A DNA stretch of 64,000 nt from Alphaproteobacteria bacterium. GTDB lineage: Bacteria > Pseudomonadota > Alphaproteobacteria > Acetobacterales > Acetobacteraceae. The notes under the pieces are model-generated. The model made no database searches. It had not been told where the DNA came from and worked only from the letters and a program-made list of their open reading frames with translations. Position 1 is the first letter of the stretch. The number at the start of each line of letters is the position of its first letter. Positions 42,907 through 52,906 of the stretch are shown here, in pieces. The position numbers were made by a program, and so were the translations under genes. The DNA is taken from assembly GCA_020850755.1 (NCBI GenBank), contig JADZEB010000027.1, positions 79,153 to 143,152 on the forward strand, read 5' to 3'.

Positions 42907-43431
42907 ATGAACCTCAAGGATCACATCCGTGGCGTGCCCGACTTCCCCAAGCCCGGGATCCTGTTCTACGACATCTCCACCCTGCTCGCCGATGCCGATG
43001 CCTGGCAGGTGGCGATGGGGCGGATGGCGCGCGCCGTGTCGCCGCACCTGCCCGACATGATCGCCGGGGTGGAGAGCCGTGGCTTCCTGGTGGCCGCACC
43101 GCTCGCGCTCAAGCTCGGCTGCGGCTTCATCATGCTGCGCAAGCGCGGCAAGCTGCCGGGCCCGACCATCGGCCACGACTATGCGCTGGAATACGGCACC
43201 GACCGCATCGAGATCCAGAAGGACGCGATCACGCCCGGCCAGCGCGTGGTGCTGGTGGATGATCTGCTTGCCACCGGCGGCACCATGGCCGCCTCGGTCG
43301 CGCTGCTGCGCCAGGTGGGCGCGGTGGTGCCCTCGGCCGCCTGCCTGATCGAGCTCAACTTCCTGCACGGGCGCCGGAAGCTGGAAGCGTTGGGCCTCAA
43401 GGTCGAGACACTGGTGAGCTACGACAGCTAG
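42907..43431 (+). CDS. apt: Adenine phosphoribosyltransferase
   Basis: A 174-residue purine-salvage enzyme that converts adenine and PRPP to AMP. The PRPP motif [13 protein letters not shown] is at residues 114-126. [19 protein letters not shown] is the typical adenine-binding N-terminal hood, and [18 protein letters not shown] follows. The ATG is set by that conserved start, [17 protein letters not shown]; longer in-frame versions add only low-complexity sequence. It converges with the HAD-like gene, 9 bp apart. Confidence 0.96.
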   Translation: MNLKDHIRGVPDFPKPGILFYDISTLLADADAWQVAMGRMARAVSPHLPDMIAGVESRGFLVAAPLALKLGCGFIMLRKRGKLPGPTIGHDYALEYGTDRIEIQKDAITPGQRVVLVDDLLATGGTMAASVALLRQVGAVVPSAACLIELNFLHGRRKLEALGLKVETLVSYDS

Positions 43432-43440
43432 CGGACAAGG

Positions 43441-44235
43441 TCACGCCGCGCGGGGCGCGAGCAATCCGGGCAGGGCCAGCGCCGGCTGCGGCGCCGCCAC
43501 CAGAAGCCGCGCCGGCTGCACCGGCAGGTGCGGAATGCCGAGCGCGCGCGCAGCGCGGCTGCGGGCAAGGCCGGGCTGGGCCACCAGCACGGCGCGTCCC
43601 TCCGTCTCCCCCGCGCGCGCCAGCGCATGGCGGATCAGGGTCGGCTCGGGCAGGCCCATCACCACCGCCTCGGCTTCCGGCACGCAGGCCGACAGCGCGG
43701 CCAGCAGCGCGCCCGTTCCCGGCCGCTTGCGCCCCGCCCCGGCCCCGGCCCAGGCCCAGGGGTCGGCATCGGCGGCGATCAGCGCCGCGCCCTCCTCCAG
43801 CGCGGCCAGCGCCTGGGCGAGCCGCTCATGCGTCAGGTCGAGGTCGCAGGCCGCCAGCACCGCGTCCGGCGCGCGCGCCTCGATCTCAAGGCCGAGCGCG
43901 CAGGCCAGGCGGCAGAGCGAACGGGTGGCGAGCGGCAACACCCGCCCCGCCGGCCAGCGCGGGGCGATATGCGCCACCGCCGCCGCGCCCGCCAGCAGCA
44001 GGCGCTGCGAGGCGACCGGAAGGCCCATGGTGTCAAGTTCGCCCGCCAATTCCTCGGCGGTGTGGGTGGCGTTGTTCGACAGGACATGAAGCCGCTCGCC
44101 CGCCAGATGGAGAAGCTCTGCCGCGCCCGGTGCCGGCCCCTCGGGGCCGAGCAGGCAGCCTTCCAGTTCCACCAGCACCACCTCGGCATCCGCCAGAAGT
44201 CGTGCCGCCTCGGTCTCGGACAGGCGCGCCGACAT
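43441..44235 (-). CDS. NagD-like HAD-superfamily protein with degenerate catalytic motifs
   Basis: A 264-residue protein with the layout of NagD-type (class IIA) HAD phosphatases. Motif I lies in VVLVELEGCLLGP, motif II in HVLSNNATHTAEEL and the motif III lysine region in RKRPGTGALLAAL. MGLPEPTLIRHALARAG occupies the motif IV position. Both motif I aspartates are glutamates (Glu23, Glu25), and the usual GDxxxTDI of motif IV has lost its acidic residues. This suggests loss of phosphatase activity or a new role. An upstream in-frame extension through the phoB region is not real coding sequence. Confidence 0.75.
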   Translation of the reverse strand: MSARLSETEAARLLADAEVVLVELEGCLLGPEGPAPGAAELLHLAGERLHVLSNNATHTAEELAGELDTMGLPVASQRLLLAGAAAVAHIAPRWPAGRVLPLATRSLCRLACALGLEIEARAPDAVLAACDLDLTHERLAQALAALEEGAALIAADADPWAWAGAGAGRKRPGTGALLAALSACVPEAEAVVMGLPEPTLIRHALARAGETEGRAVLVAQPGLARSRAARALGIPHLPVQPARLLVAAPQPALALPGLLAPRAA

Positions 44236-44417
44236 GACACCACTCCACCCGCAAGGGCCGCGCGCGCAGACGCGTCCGTTGACGCCATCCTGGCACGCCC
44301 GCGCCGGGGGAAGCGCCGCAGCCTGCCGTTGACTGCGCGACTCTAGCCGTGGCGCGGGCGGGGTTTCTTGAATCCAAGGTGAATTGTTCGTCGCGCGGGG
44401 AGCGCGGCGGCAGGCGC

Positions 44418-45113
<696 letters not shown>

Positions 45114-45136
45114 CGCGGCCACGCCCGGCGCCATGC

Positions 45137-45835
45137 CTAGCGGCCCGCCAAGGGCTCGTCCTTGCCCTTCGGCCGCGCATCGCCCAGCGCCTCGCCGCGC
45201 ACGGCGAAATAGACCACCTCGGCGATGTTGGTGGCATGATCGCCGATGCGCTCGATGTTCTTGGCGATGAACAGGAGATGCGTGCAGGCGGTGATGTTGC
45301 GCGGATCCTCCATCATGTAGGTGAGCAGCTCGCGGAACACGGCATTGTAGACCTCGTCCACCGGCTCGTCGCGCCGCCACACCTCGACCGCCTTCTCGGC
45401 GTCGCGCCCGAGATAGGCGTCGAGCGCGTCCTTGAGCATGCCGAGCGTGAGCTCGCTCATGCGCAGGATGCCGGATGCGCTGGCCACCGGCGGCAGCTGC
45501 GCCAGCCCGAGCGCGCGCTTGGCGACGTTCTTGGCATAGTCGCCGATCCGCTCGAGGTCGGAAGCAATCTTGAGCGAGGCGATGATCAGCCGCAGGTCCT
45601 GCGCCATCGGCTGGCGCAGCGCGAGCAGGCGGATGACGTTCTGGCCCGCCTCGCGCTCGAGCGCGTCGAGCTGGGTGTCGAGCTGCACCACATGCGCCGC
45701 GCGCTCGCCGTCGCGCTTGACCAGGGCCTGCACCGCCTCGGAAAGCTGGTTCTCGGCCATGCCGCCCATGCGCGAGATGGTGTCGCGCAGCCGGCCCAGA
45801 TCCTCGTCATAGGACTTGACGGTGTGTTCTCTCAT
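45137..45835 (-). CDS. phoU: Phosphate signalling regulator PhoU
   Basis: A 232-residue helical protein of two PhoU repeats with the metal-binding motifs ASDLERIGDYAKNVAKR and AKNIERIGDHATNIAE. The N-terminus MREHTVKSYDEDLGRLRD is typical and sets the start; a GTG 18 bases upstream is less likely. PhoU links the Pst transporter to PhoR and restrains PhoB when phosphate is ample. It is upstream of phoB, and no pst genes precede it here, an arrangement split from the usual pstSCAB-phoU cluster. Confidence 0.95.
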   Translation of the reverse strand: MREHTVKSYDEDLGRLRDTISRMGGMAENQLSEAVQALVKRDGERAAHVVQLDTQLDALEREAGQNVIRLLALRQPMAQDLRLIIASLKIASDLERIGDYAKNVAKRALGLAQLPPVASASGILRMSELTLGMLKDALDAYLGRDAEKAVEVWRRDEPVDEVYNAVFRELLTYMMEDPRNITACTHLLFIAKNIERIGDHATNIAEVVYFAVRGEALGDARPKGKDEPLAGR

Positions 45836-46184
45836 CGTGGCGTCTTTGCCCACTGGCTGTGCGCCCCCATCAAGGCCCGGGACCGGCCGGATCGCACGGC
45901 ACGGACTCGCTCGCGCCGGTATCGACGCGGCCGGACGCTAGCGGGGCTGCGTCACAGTGATGTTGCGGTTCGGTTAAGCTTCGATGACGTTTAGCACCCC
46001 GCGCCACCCCCCGCCACAGGGCTGGCGCTGCCACCGCCCGCGGCCCGGCAGGATACGAGACCCCGGGTTGCCAGAGGGGGCCGGCGCGGCTAGCTTGCGC
46101 GCTCGCAGAGAAGCGTCCCGCGGCCCTGCCCCTCTTCCCGATCGGCAGGCGGGCGCTCGCAGCCTGATGGAAAGGCCATAAACG
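45836..46184. other. Divergent intergenic region between phoU and the tcuA-like gene
   Basis: The 349 bp contain no supported gene. A relatively AT-richer patch near 45955-46000 (TTGCGGTTCGGTTAAGCTTC) is the best candidate for promoters. No Pho box, riboswitch or terminator hairpin was recognised. Confidence 0.5.
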
Positions 46185-47678
46185 ATGGAATCCCGTTCCT
46201 TTGACGTGGTGGTGATCGGTGGCGGCAACGCGGCCCTGTGCGCGGCGCTCGCGGCACGCGAGAAGGGCGCCTCGGTGGCGGTGCTGGAACGCGCCCCGGA
46301 AGACGAGCGCGGCGGCAACAGCCGCTTCACCGCCGGCGCCATGCGCGTTGCCTATCGCGGCGTCGATGACATCCGCACCCTGGTGCCCGACCTGACCGAC
46401 GACGAGGTCAGCCGCACCGATTTCGGCACCTACACCGAGGAGCAGTTCCTCGACGATATGGGCCGGGTGACGCAGTACCGCACCGATCCCGAACTGTCGG
46501 AGATCCTGGTGCGGAAGAGCTTCGAGACGCTGAAGTGGATGCGCGGCAAGGGCGTGCGCTTCGCCCCGATCTGGGGCCGGCAGGCCTTCAAGGTGGACGG
46601 CAAGTTCAAGTTCTGGGGCGGGCTGACGATCGAGGCCTGGGGCGGCGGGCCGGGCCTCGTCCAGGCGCTGTTCGAGGGCGCCAGGAAGAACGACATCACC
46701 GTGCTGTACGAGGCGCGCGCCCAGCGCCTGATCGCCGACGATGCCGGCGTGCATGGCGTGATCGTCAACCTCGCCGGACGCACCACCGAGATCCGCGCCA
46801 AGGCCGTCGTTCTTGCCGCCGGCGGCTTCCAGGCCAACACCGAGTGGCGCACCCGCTATCTCGGCCCGGGCTGGGACCTGGCCAAGGTGCGCGGCACGCG
46901 CTTCAACACCGGCGACGGGCTGCGCATGGCGCTCGATATCGGCGCGCAGCCGACCGGCAACTGGTCGGGCTGCCACGCGGTCGGCTGGGAGCGCAACGCC
47001 CCGCCCTTCGGCGACCTGGCCGTGGGCGACAATTTCCAGAAGCACTCCTATCCCTTCGGCATCATGGTGAACGCCACCGGCAAGCGCTTCGTCGACGAGG
47101 GCGCCGATTTCCGCAACTACACCTATGCCAAGTATGGCCGCGTCATCCTGGAGCAGCCGGGCCAGTTCGCCTGGCAGATCTTCGACAGCAAGGTGTTCCA
47201 CCTGCTGCGCGACGAATACCGCATCAAGCAGGTGACCAAGGTGCGCGCCGACACGCTCGAGGAGCTGTGCAGCAAGCTCGACGATGTCAACGCCGCCGCC
47301 GCGATCGAGGAGATCAAGGCCTACAACGCCGCAGTGATGAAGGACGTGCCGTTCAACCCGAACGTCAAGGACGGGCGCGGCACGCGCGGGCTCGCCGTGA
47401 AGAAGTCGAACTGGGCCAACACGATCGACACCCCTCCTTACGAGGCCTATGCCGTGACCTGCGGCATCACCTTCACCTTCGGCGGGCTCAAGATCACCAC
47501 CGACGCGCAGGTGATGGACACCGACGACAAGCCGATCCCCGGCCTGTTCGCAGCGGGCGAGCTGGTGGGCGGCATCTTCTACTTCAACTATCCGGGCGGC
47601 ACCGGCCTGACCAACGGCGCGGTGTTCGGCCGCATCGCCGGCTGGTCGGCCGGCCAGGCGGCGGTCGCCAACCGCTAG
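46185..47678 (+). CDS. tcuA: FAD-dependent tricarballylate dehydrogenase-like flavoprotein (copy 1)
   Basis: A 497-residue flavoprotein of the fumarate reductase/succinate dehydrogenase FAD superfamily, closest in pattern to TcuA. The FAD motif is VVVIGGGNAALCAALAAREK, then RGGNSRFTAGAMRVAY. The capping domain and FRNYTYAKYGRVILEQPGQF follow, and the C-terminal FAD site is IPGLFAAGELVGGIFYFNYPG. TcuA oxidises tricarballylate to cis-aconitate. No TcuB electron-transfer partner is adjacent. GGAAAGG precedes the ATG, and a strong terminator follows the stop. A second homologue lies at 55195. Confidence 0.88.
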   Translation: MESRSFDVVVIGGGNAALCAALAAREKGASVAVLERAPEDERGGNSRFTAGAMRVAYRGVDDIRTLVPDLTDDEVSRTDFGTYTEEQFLDDMGRVTQYRTDPELSEILVRKSFETLKWMRGKGVRFAPIWGRQAFKVDGKFKFWGGLTIEAWGGGPGLVQALFEGARKNDITVLYEARAQRLIADDAGVHGVIVNLAGRTTEIRAKAVVLAAGGFQANTEWRTRYLGPGWDLAKVRGTRFNTGDGLRMALDIGAQPTGNWSGCHAVGWERNAPPFGDLAVGDNFQKHSYPFGIMVNATGKRFVDEGADFRNYTYAKYGRVILEQPGQFAWQIFDSKVFHLLRDEYRIKQVTKVRADTLEELCSKLDDVNAAAAIEEIKAYNAAVMKDVPFNPNVKDGRGTRGLAVKKSNWANTIDTPPYEAYAVTCGITFTFGGLKITTDAQVMDTDDKPIPGLFAAGELVGGIFYFNYPGGTGLTNGAVFGRIAGWSAGQAAVANR

Positions 47679-47739
47679 CCCGGACCCGGGCGAGGAGGAT
47701 CGGGGCGGCCCCGGGGCCGCCTCGCCACGCCGCCAGGAC

Positions 47740-47779
47740 ACGACGCCGCCCGCGCCCAAGCCGGCGGCGTCGTCTTTTT
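47740..47779 (+). terminator. Intrinsic terminator after tcuA copy 1
   Basis: A perfect 11-bp stem ACGACGCCGCC/GGCGGCGTCGT (47740-47750 with 47763-47773) is followed by CTTTTT. An 18-bp perfect palindrome (47704-47721, GGCGGCCCC mirrored) lies just upstream. This separates tcuA from the next gene, which then needs its own promoter. Confidence 0.9.
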
Positions 47780-47838
47780 CCCGCCCCGCGCGGCCCCGCG
47801 CCGGCGGGATCGACCAAGACCGAGAAGGACCAACCGCA

Positions 47839-48912
47839 ATGTCGAACGCGCTCAAATTCGTGGTGATGGAAGGCGACGGGATCGGCCCCGAGATCACCGA
47901 GGCAACGCTTGCCGTGCTGCGTGCGGCCGATGCCCGCTTCAAGCTCGGCCTTTCCTACGAGCATCACGAGATCGGCCTGCCGGCGCTTTCCAAGCACGGC
48001 ACCACCTTCCCCGATTCGGTCGAGGCGGCCTGCCGCGCCGCCGACGGCATCATCCTCGGCCCCGTCGATACCTACGCCTATCCCGCGCCCGACAAGGGCG
48101 GCATCAACGTCTCGGCCGCGGTGCGCAAGCGGCTCGATCTCTACGCCAACATGCGCCCCTCCAAGAGCCGCCCGGGCGCGCCGGCGCTGCGGCCGGGCGT
48201 CGATCTCGTCATCGCGCGCGAGAACACCGAGGGCTTCTACGCCGACCGCACCATGTTCATGGGCATCGGCGAGTTCATGCCCACCCCCGACCTCGCGCTT
48301 GCCGTGCGCAAGATCACGCGCGAAAGCAGCGCGCGCATCTGCAAGGCGGCCTGCGAACTGGCGATGACGCGGCGGCGGAAGCTCACCATCGTCGGCAAGG
48401 CCAATGTGCTCAAGATGTCGGACGGGCTGTTCCGCCGCGTCTGCGAGGAGGTGGCCAAGGGCTTCCCCGCGCTGGCGGTGGACTATGTGCTGGTCGATGC
48501 GATGGCCAGCCTGCTGGTGCGCGATCCGGCGCGCTTCGACGTGATCGTCACCACCAACATGTTCGGCGACATCCTCTCGAACCTCGCCGCGGAGATGACC
48601 GGCGGGCTCGGGCTCGGCGGGTCGGTCAATGCCGGGGACGAGCATTGCCTGGCGCAGGCGAGCCATGGCAGCGCGCCCGACATCGCCGGCAAGGACCTCG
48701 CCAACCCGGCGGCGCTGATCCTCTCGGCCGGGATGCTGCTCGGCTGGCTCGGCCGGCGCAAGGGCCGCGACGACCTGGCCCAGGCGGGCGCGGCGGTGGA
48801 ACGCGCGGCCGATGCGGTGATCAAGGCCGGCAAGGGCACGCGCGATGCCGGCGGCACGAACGGTTGCACGGGCTATGGTCGCGCCGTGGCCGAGGCGATC
48901 GCCACGATCTGA
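47839..48912 (+). CDS. Isocitrate/isopropylmalate dehydrogenase family protein (tartrate dehydrogenase-like)
   Basis: A 357-residue beta-decarboxylating dehydrogenase. EGDGIGPEITEATLAVLRA opens the fold. The arginine-rich substrate site is KRLDLYANMRPSKSRPG, and RENTEGFYADR is the hydroxyacid loop. The Lys/Asp metal-site residues are in TIVGKANVLKMSDGLF and VIVTTNMFGDILSNLAAE. Such enzymes oxidise and decarboxylate malate-type substrates with NAD. Within this locus it could act on a hydroxy-tricarboxylate formed downstream of the flavoprotein. GAAGGA precedes the ATG. Confidence 0.9.
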   Translation: MSNALKFVVMEGDGIGPEITEATLAVLRAADARFKLGLSYEHHEIGLPALSKHGTTFPDSVEAACRAADGIILGPVDTYAYPAPDKGGINVSAAVRKRLDLYANMRPSKSRPGAPALRPGVDLVIARENTEGFYADRTMFMGIGEFMPTPDLALAVRKITRESSARICKAACELAMTRRRKLTIVGKANVLKMSDGLFRRVCEEVAKGFPALAVDYVLVDAMASLLVRDPARFDVIVTTNMFGDILSNLAAEMTGGLGLGGSVNAGDEHCLAQASHGSAPDIAGKDLANPAALILSAGMLLGWLGRRKGRDDLAQAGAAVERAADAVIKAGKGTRDAGGTNGCTGYGRAVAEAIATI

Positions 48913-48955
48913 CCGCCCGCAGCGCATGCGAGAGGCAGCACCGGCGCGTCGCGAC

Positions 48956-48982
48956 ACGGGGCCGGCATCGCGCCGGCCCCGT
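48956..48982 (+). terminator. GC-rich terminator-like hairpin
   Basis: An 11-bp perfect stem ACGGGGCCGGC/GCCGGCCCCGT with loop ATCGC lies 43 bp after the dehydrogenase stop. There is no real T-run (TTCGC), so termination may be weak or Rho-assisted. Confidence 0.5.
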
Positions 48983-49094
48983 TCGCATTCCGGGCTTCAA
49001 TTGGCCACACCGACACGGCGGATCGTCGTCCGCTCCGGCCCGTGCTAGCCTGCGCGCTGCCGAGATCGCTATCATCACCGCCAGGGAGTGCGAC

Positions 49095-50081
49095 ATGAGC
49101 CAGCCATTTTCGCGCCGCCGTCTGATGGCCGGCGCCGCCGCCGTTCCCGCCGCCATGATCGCCGGCGCTGGCGCACGCCCGGCGAGGGCGCAAGCTTTCC
49201 CTAACCGCCCCGTGCGCGTGATCGTGCCCTACCCGGCCGGCGGCGGCACCGACCTCGTCACCCGCGCCGTGGCCGAGCCGATGGGCAGGCGCCTCGGCCA
49301 GCCGGTGGTGATCGACAACCGCTCGGGCGCGGCCGGAGCGATCGGCATCGAGGCGATGGCCCGCAGCGCGCCCGATGGCTACACGCTCGGCGTCGGCGCG
49401 CCGGGGCCGATCACGGTCGGACCCAATCTCCGCCCGCACCCTTACGACCCCAAGGCGCTGACCTATGTCACGCGGTTCGTGGTCGCCCCCTTCATTCTGG
49501 TCGCGCGCAAGGACCTGCCGGCCAGCAACGTGGCCGAGCTGGCCGCGCTGGTGAAGTCGCGCCCCGATGGCATACGCTTCGCCTCGGCCGGGGTGGGCAC
49601 CGGCACGCACATGTCGGCCGAGTTGTTCGCGCTGCGCGCCGGCTCGCGCATGGTCCATGTGCCCTATCGCGGCACCGCGCCCGCGATAACCGACCTGATT
49701 TCTGGCCAGGTGGACATTTTCTTCAGCGACGCCTCGGCCATCGCGCATGTGCAGGGCGGCGCATTGAAGGCGCTCGGGGTCACCTCGGCCGAGCCGTGGC
49801 GCCGCCTGCCCAACATTCCGCCCATTGCCGCGACGCTTGCCGGCTACGATGTGTCCAACTGGTACGGGCTGATGGCGCCCACAGGCACGCCGGGCGATGT
49901 GCTGCGCCGCCTCCAGGAAGCGGCAACGGCAGCACTGGGCGAGCCCGAGGTGGTCAGCCGGATCGAGTCGATCGGCTTCGAGCCCTCGCCGCTGTCGGGT
50001 GCGCCGTTCGCAGAATTCGCCCGTCGCGAGCTTGATACCTGGGCCGAGGTGATCCGCCACGCCAACATCAAGCTCGACTAG
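49095..50081 (+). CDS. Bug/TctC-family periplasmic receptor
   Basis: A 328-residue receptor with a twin-arginine-like signal (FSRRRLMAGAAAVPAAMIAG) and cleavage near ARAQ. The mature part begins FPNRPVRVIVPYPAGGGTDL, the Bug signature. VPYRGTAPAITDLISGQVDI is the second ligand loop. GGGAG precedes the ATG. It lies in the tricarboxylate locus and probably feeds the TctA-TctB fusion carrier at 52907. It is separated from the prpF-like gene by 266 bp, a space that includes a 17-bp direct repeat (GCGTGCAGCCCTGCCT). Confidence 0.93.
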   Translation: MSQPFSRRRLMAGAAAVPAAMIAGAGARPARAQAFPNRPVRVIVPYPAGGGTDLVTRAVAEPMGRRLGQPVVIDNRSGAAGAIGIEAMARSAPDGYTLGVGAPGPITVGPNLRPHPYDPKALTYVTRFVVAPFILVARKDLPASNVAELAALVKSRPDGIRFASAGVGTGTHMSAELFALRAGSRMVHVPYRGTAPAITDLISGQVDIFFSDASAIAHVQGGALKALGVTSAEPWRRLPNIPPIAATLAGYDVSNWYGLMAPTGTPGDVLRRLQEAATAALGEPEVVSRIESIGFEPSPLSGAPFAEFARRELDTWAEVIRHANIKLD

Positions 50082-50347
50082 ACGCCCGGCCGGATCGCGG
50101 ACGGCAGGCGGCGCCGGCAGCCCTGCCTGCGCGTGCAGCCCTGCCTGCGCGTGCAGCTCTGCCTGCACATAAGGTTTGCGCGCATCCCCGCGCCCGCACC
50201 GCCCGGCAGGCTGCCAAGGCGCGCCATGCCGCGCGGCGCGCTTGCAACCGGCCGGCGCGCGCGGCATGTTCCCGCCCCGAAGCCGGCCGGCTGGTCCGCC
50301 TGTCCCGCGCCTGCCGGCCACGCAGCCCTCAGCCACGGGAGCCACCC

Positions 50348-51496
50348 ATGCGCCAAGCCAAGATCCCCTGCGTCCTGATGCGCGGCGGCACCTCGAAGGG
50401 GCCGTTCTTCCGCTTGGCAGACCTGCCCGACCCGAACAGCGACCGCGCCTGCTTCGACGCCGTGCTGCTGGCGGCGATGGGCAGCCCCGACCTGCGCCAG
50501 ATCGACGGCATCGGCGGGGCCGACCCGCTCACCTCCAAGGTGGCGATCCTGTCGCCCTCGACGCGGCCGGGGATCGATGTCGACTACCTGTTCGCGCAGG
50601 TCTCGGTCGAGAAGGCGGTGGTCGATACCAGCCCCAATTGCGGCAACATGATCTCGGGCGTCGGCCCCTTCGCGATCGAGGAGGGCTGGGTCAAGGCGCA
50701 GGACGGCGAAACCACCGTGCGCATCTTCAACGTCAATACCAGCGTGCAGACCAACGCCATCATCAGCACGCCGGGCGGCTTCGTGAACTATGACGAGGGC
50801 GATTGCGCGATCGATGGCGTGCCGGGCACGGCCGCGCCGGTGAAGCTCGATTTCATCGGCGGGGCGGGCTCCAAGACCAAGGGCCTGCTGCCCACCGGCA
50901 GGACCAGCGACATGATCGACGGCGTGGCCGTTAGCCTGGTCGATTTCGGCATGCCGATCATGTTCGTGGCGGCAAGCGCGCTCGGCAAGACCGGCTACGA
51001 GAGCGCGGCCGAGCTTGACGCCGACCGCGACTTCTTCGCCCGCACCGAGGCGCTGCGCCTGAAGGCCGGCGCGATGATGGGCCTTGGCGATGTGCGCGAG
51101 AAGGTGATCCCCAAGGTCGTGCTGGTGGCGCCGCCGCGCGGCGACGGCGCGATCACCGGGCGCTACCTGATGCCGCACAAGACGCACAAGGCCTATGCCG
51201 TCACCGGCAGCCTGAACACCGCCATCACCTGCCTGCTGCCGGGCACCGTGGCCGCCCCGCTCGCGCGCGTGCCGAACACGAAGTTCAAGGCGATGGCGAT
51301 CGAGCACCCCTCGGGCCGCATGGGCGTCGAGGTGGGCGTCGAGATCCCGGCCGACGGCAACGCCGCCAACGCCCGCATCACGCGCGCGGCCGTGCTGCGC
51401 ACCACGCGCCGCCTGTTCGAGGGCTGGGTGCTGGTGCCGCACCGCGTCTGGGCCGGCCAGCAGGGCGCCGGCGTTACCGCCAAGGCGGCCGAGTAG
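50348..51496 (+). CDS. PrpF/4-oxalomesaconate tautomerase-family isomerase
   Basis: A 382-residue PrpF-family protein with two mirrored diaminopimelate-epimerase-like halves. The opening CVLMRGGTSKGPFFRLADLP is diagnostic, as is the conserved SPNCGNM with its active-site cysteine. IDGIGGADPLTSKVAIL and IEHPSGRMGVEVGVEI match the second half. PrpF-type enzymes move the double bond in aconitate-like acids (2-methylaconitate, oxalomesaconate). With the TcuA-like flavoproteins nearby it may isomerise an unsaturated tricarboxylate. ACGGGAG precedes the ATG. Confidence 0.92.
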   Translation: MRQAKIPCVLMRGGTSKGPFFRLADLPDPNSDRACFDAVLLAAMGSPDLRQIDGIGGADPLTSKVAILSPSTRPGIDVDYLFAQVSVEKAVVDTSPNCGNMISGVGPFAIEEGWVKAQDGETTVRIFNVNTSVQTNAIISTPGGFVNYDEGDCAIDGVPGTAAPVKLDFIGGAGSKTKGLLPTGRTSDMIDGVAVSLVDFGMPIMFVAASALGKTGYESAAELDADRDFFARTEALRLKAGAMMGLGDVREKVIPKVVLVAPPRGDGAITGRYLMPHKTHKAYAVTGSLNTAITCLLPGTVAAPLARVPNTKFKAMAIEHPSGRMGVEVGVEIPADGNAANARITRAAVLRTTRRLFEGWVLVPHRVWAGQQGAGVTAKAAE

Positions 51497-51732
51497 ACCG
51501 AACCGCCGGACCCGCAACTGGCAGGGCCGCTCGCCGGCGCCCCGCGCCGTCGCGTGCCTGCCGGGGCACGGGATCGCACCGGTGCGGCGCGCCAGCCTGC
51601 CCTGCCGCGGGCGATGGGCCCGCGGCGCCGGTAATTCCGCTTTGCCCCCTGCCCGGCCGGGGGTAAGACTTGCGCAGGAACGAGCAGAACCCGCAGGCAA
51701 ATGCGGGCGCGGAGCCGGCTCTTGGGGCCCGG

Positions 51733-52854
51733 ATGGGAGAGCGACGGACATTGCATCGTCCGCACGTGAAGTTTGCGCGACGCCATCTGCTGCGGGGCTT
51801 GGCCGGCGCGGCCCTGTGCGCCTTTGCGCCGGATGGCGCGCGCGCCCAGCCGGCCGAGACGCGGCCGCGCCGTATCTCCTGGCTCGTTGCGGGGCCCGAC
51901 GGCTCGCCCACCGACCGGCTGGCGCGGCTGGTCGCGCCCAGGCTCATCGCCACGCTGCACGGCCCGCTTGACCTCCAGATCGAGGATGTCGGCGGCGAGG
52001 ACGGCGTCTCGGCCGCCAACCAGTTCGTCGCACGCGGCCTGCCCGACGGGATGGCCGCGCTGATGGTGCCCGCGGCCAGCGCGCTCGCCTGGCTAATCGG
52101 TGATGCGCGCGCCCGCTACGATGCGCGCAACTGGGTACCGGTGATGTCCTGGGCCGGCACCAGCGTCCTGTTCGGTCGCAACGAGGGCGGCTTCGACACG
52201 ATCGCGGGCCTGGCCCGCCCGCGTCCTGGCGCATCGGCACGGATCGGCGCCCCCGGCGTCGATTCACCCGAGCTTGCCGCCCTGCTCGCGTTGAACCTCC
52301 TCGGCATCGAGACCCGCACCACGCTCGGTCTCAAGCCGCCCAACGATCCGGCGCGCGCCTTCGCCGCCGGCAGCGTCGATCTGCTGCTCGTCACGCGCGG
52401 CACCGATCTCGCCGCTGCCAGCGCCCGTCCGGGCGCCGACCGCGGCGTGCCGCTGATGACGCTCGGCGGGGTGGACGAGGCGGGCGCCCTGCAACGCGAT
52501 CCGGCCATGCCCGACCTGCCCCATCTGGGCGAGGTCCATCAGAGCGTGCGCGGCGCCGCCCTGCCGCAGGGACCGGCCTTGAACGCCTTCCGCGCAGCGC
52601 TTGCTGCCGGGATCGGGCTGCAATACGGGATCTACCTGCCGCGCAGCACGCCGGCCGACATCATCGCGCAATGGCGCCAGGGCGCGGCGCGCGTCGCCCA
52701 GGATGCGGAGGTGCAGTCCGCCGCCACCGCCGCGGGCCTGCGCATCCTGCCCGGCACCGTTGCCGGGGCCCATGTGCGCGCGCTCGCCGCCAGCCCGGCC
52801 GACATCCAGTGGCTGCGCGACTGGCTTGCCCGCACCTACAATTTCCGCCCCTGA
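51733..52854 (+). CDS. Divergent Bug-like periplasmic receptor
   Basis: A 373-residue protein with a basic, hydrophobic N-terminus (KFARRHLLRGLAGAALCAFA) and a likely cleavage at ARAQP. The fold looks Bug-like, and GIYLPRSTPADIIAQWRQGA near the C-terminus fits. The first ligand loop, however, reads ISWLVAGPDGSPTDRLARLV instead of the usual VPFAAGGSTD. It therefore probably binds an unusual ligand or has another role. The start could also be a GTG at 51766, directly before KFARRH. It is 52 bp upstream of the fused TctA-TctB carrier and most likely its receptor. Confidence 0.75.
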   Translation: MGERRTLHRPHVKFARRHLLRGLAGAALCAFAPDGARAQPAETRPRRISWLVAGPDGSPTDRLARLVAPRLIATLHGPLDLQIEDVGGEDGVSAANQFVARGLPDGMAALMVPAASALAWLIGDARARYDARNWVPVMSWAGTSVLFGRNEGGFDTIAGLARPRPGASARIGAPGVDSPELAALLALNLLGIETRTTLGLKPPNDPARAFAAGSVDLLLVTRGTDLAAASARPGADRGVPLMTLGGVDEAGALQRDPAMPDLPHLGEVHQSVRGAALPQGPALNAFRAALAAGIGLQYGIYLPRSTPADIIAQWRQGAARVAQDAEVQSAATAAGLRILPGTVAGAHVRALAASPADIQWLRDWLARTYNFRP

Positions 52855-52906
52855 TCCGCCCGCGCGATCACCTGCCGCGCCCTTTCCCTCCCGCCGAGTA
52901 GCACCG

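Noticed and set aside
42504..42917. A 137-codon minus-strand frame upstream of apt
   Set aside because: Low-complexity Arg/Ala/Gly product overlapping the apt start and the DUF2842 start; no motif or ribosome site.
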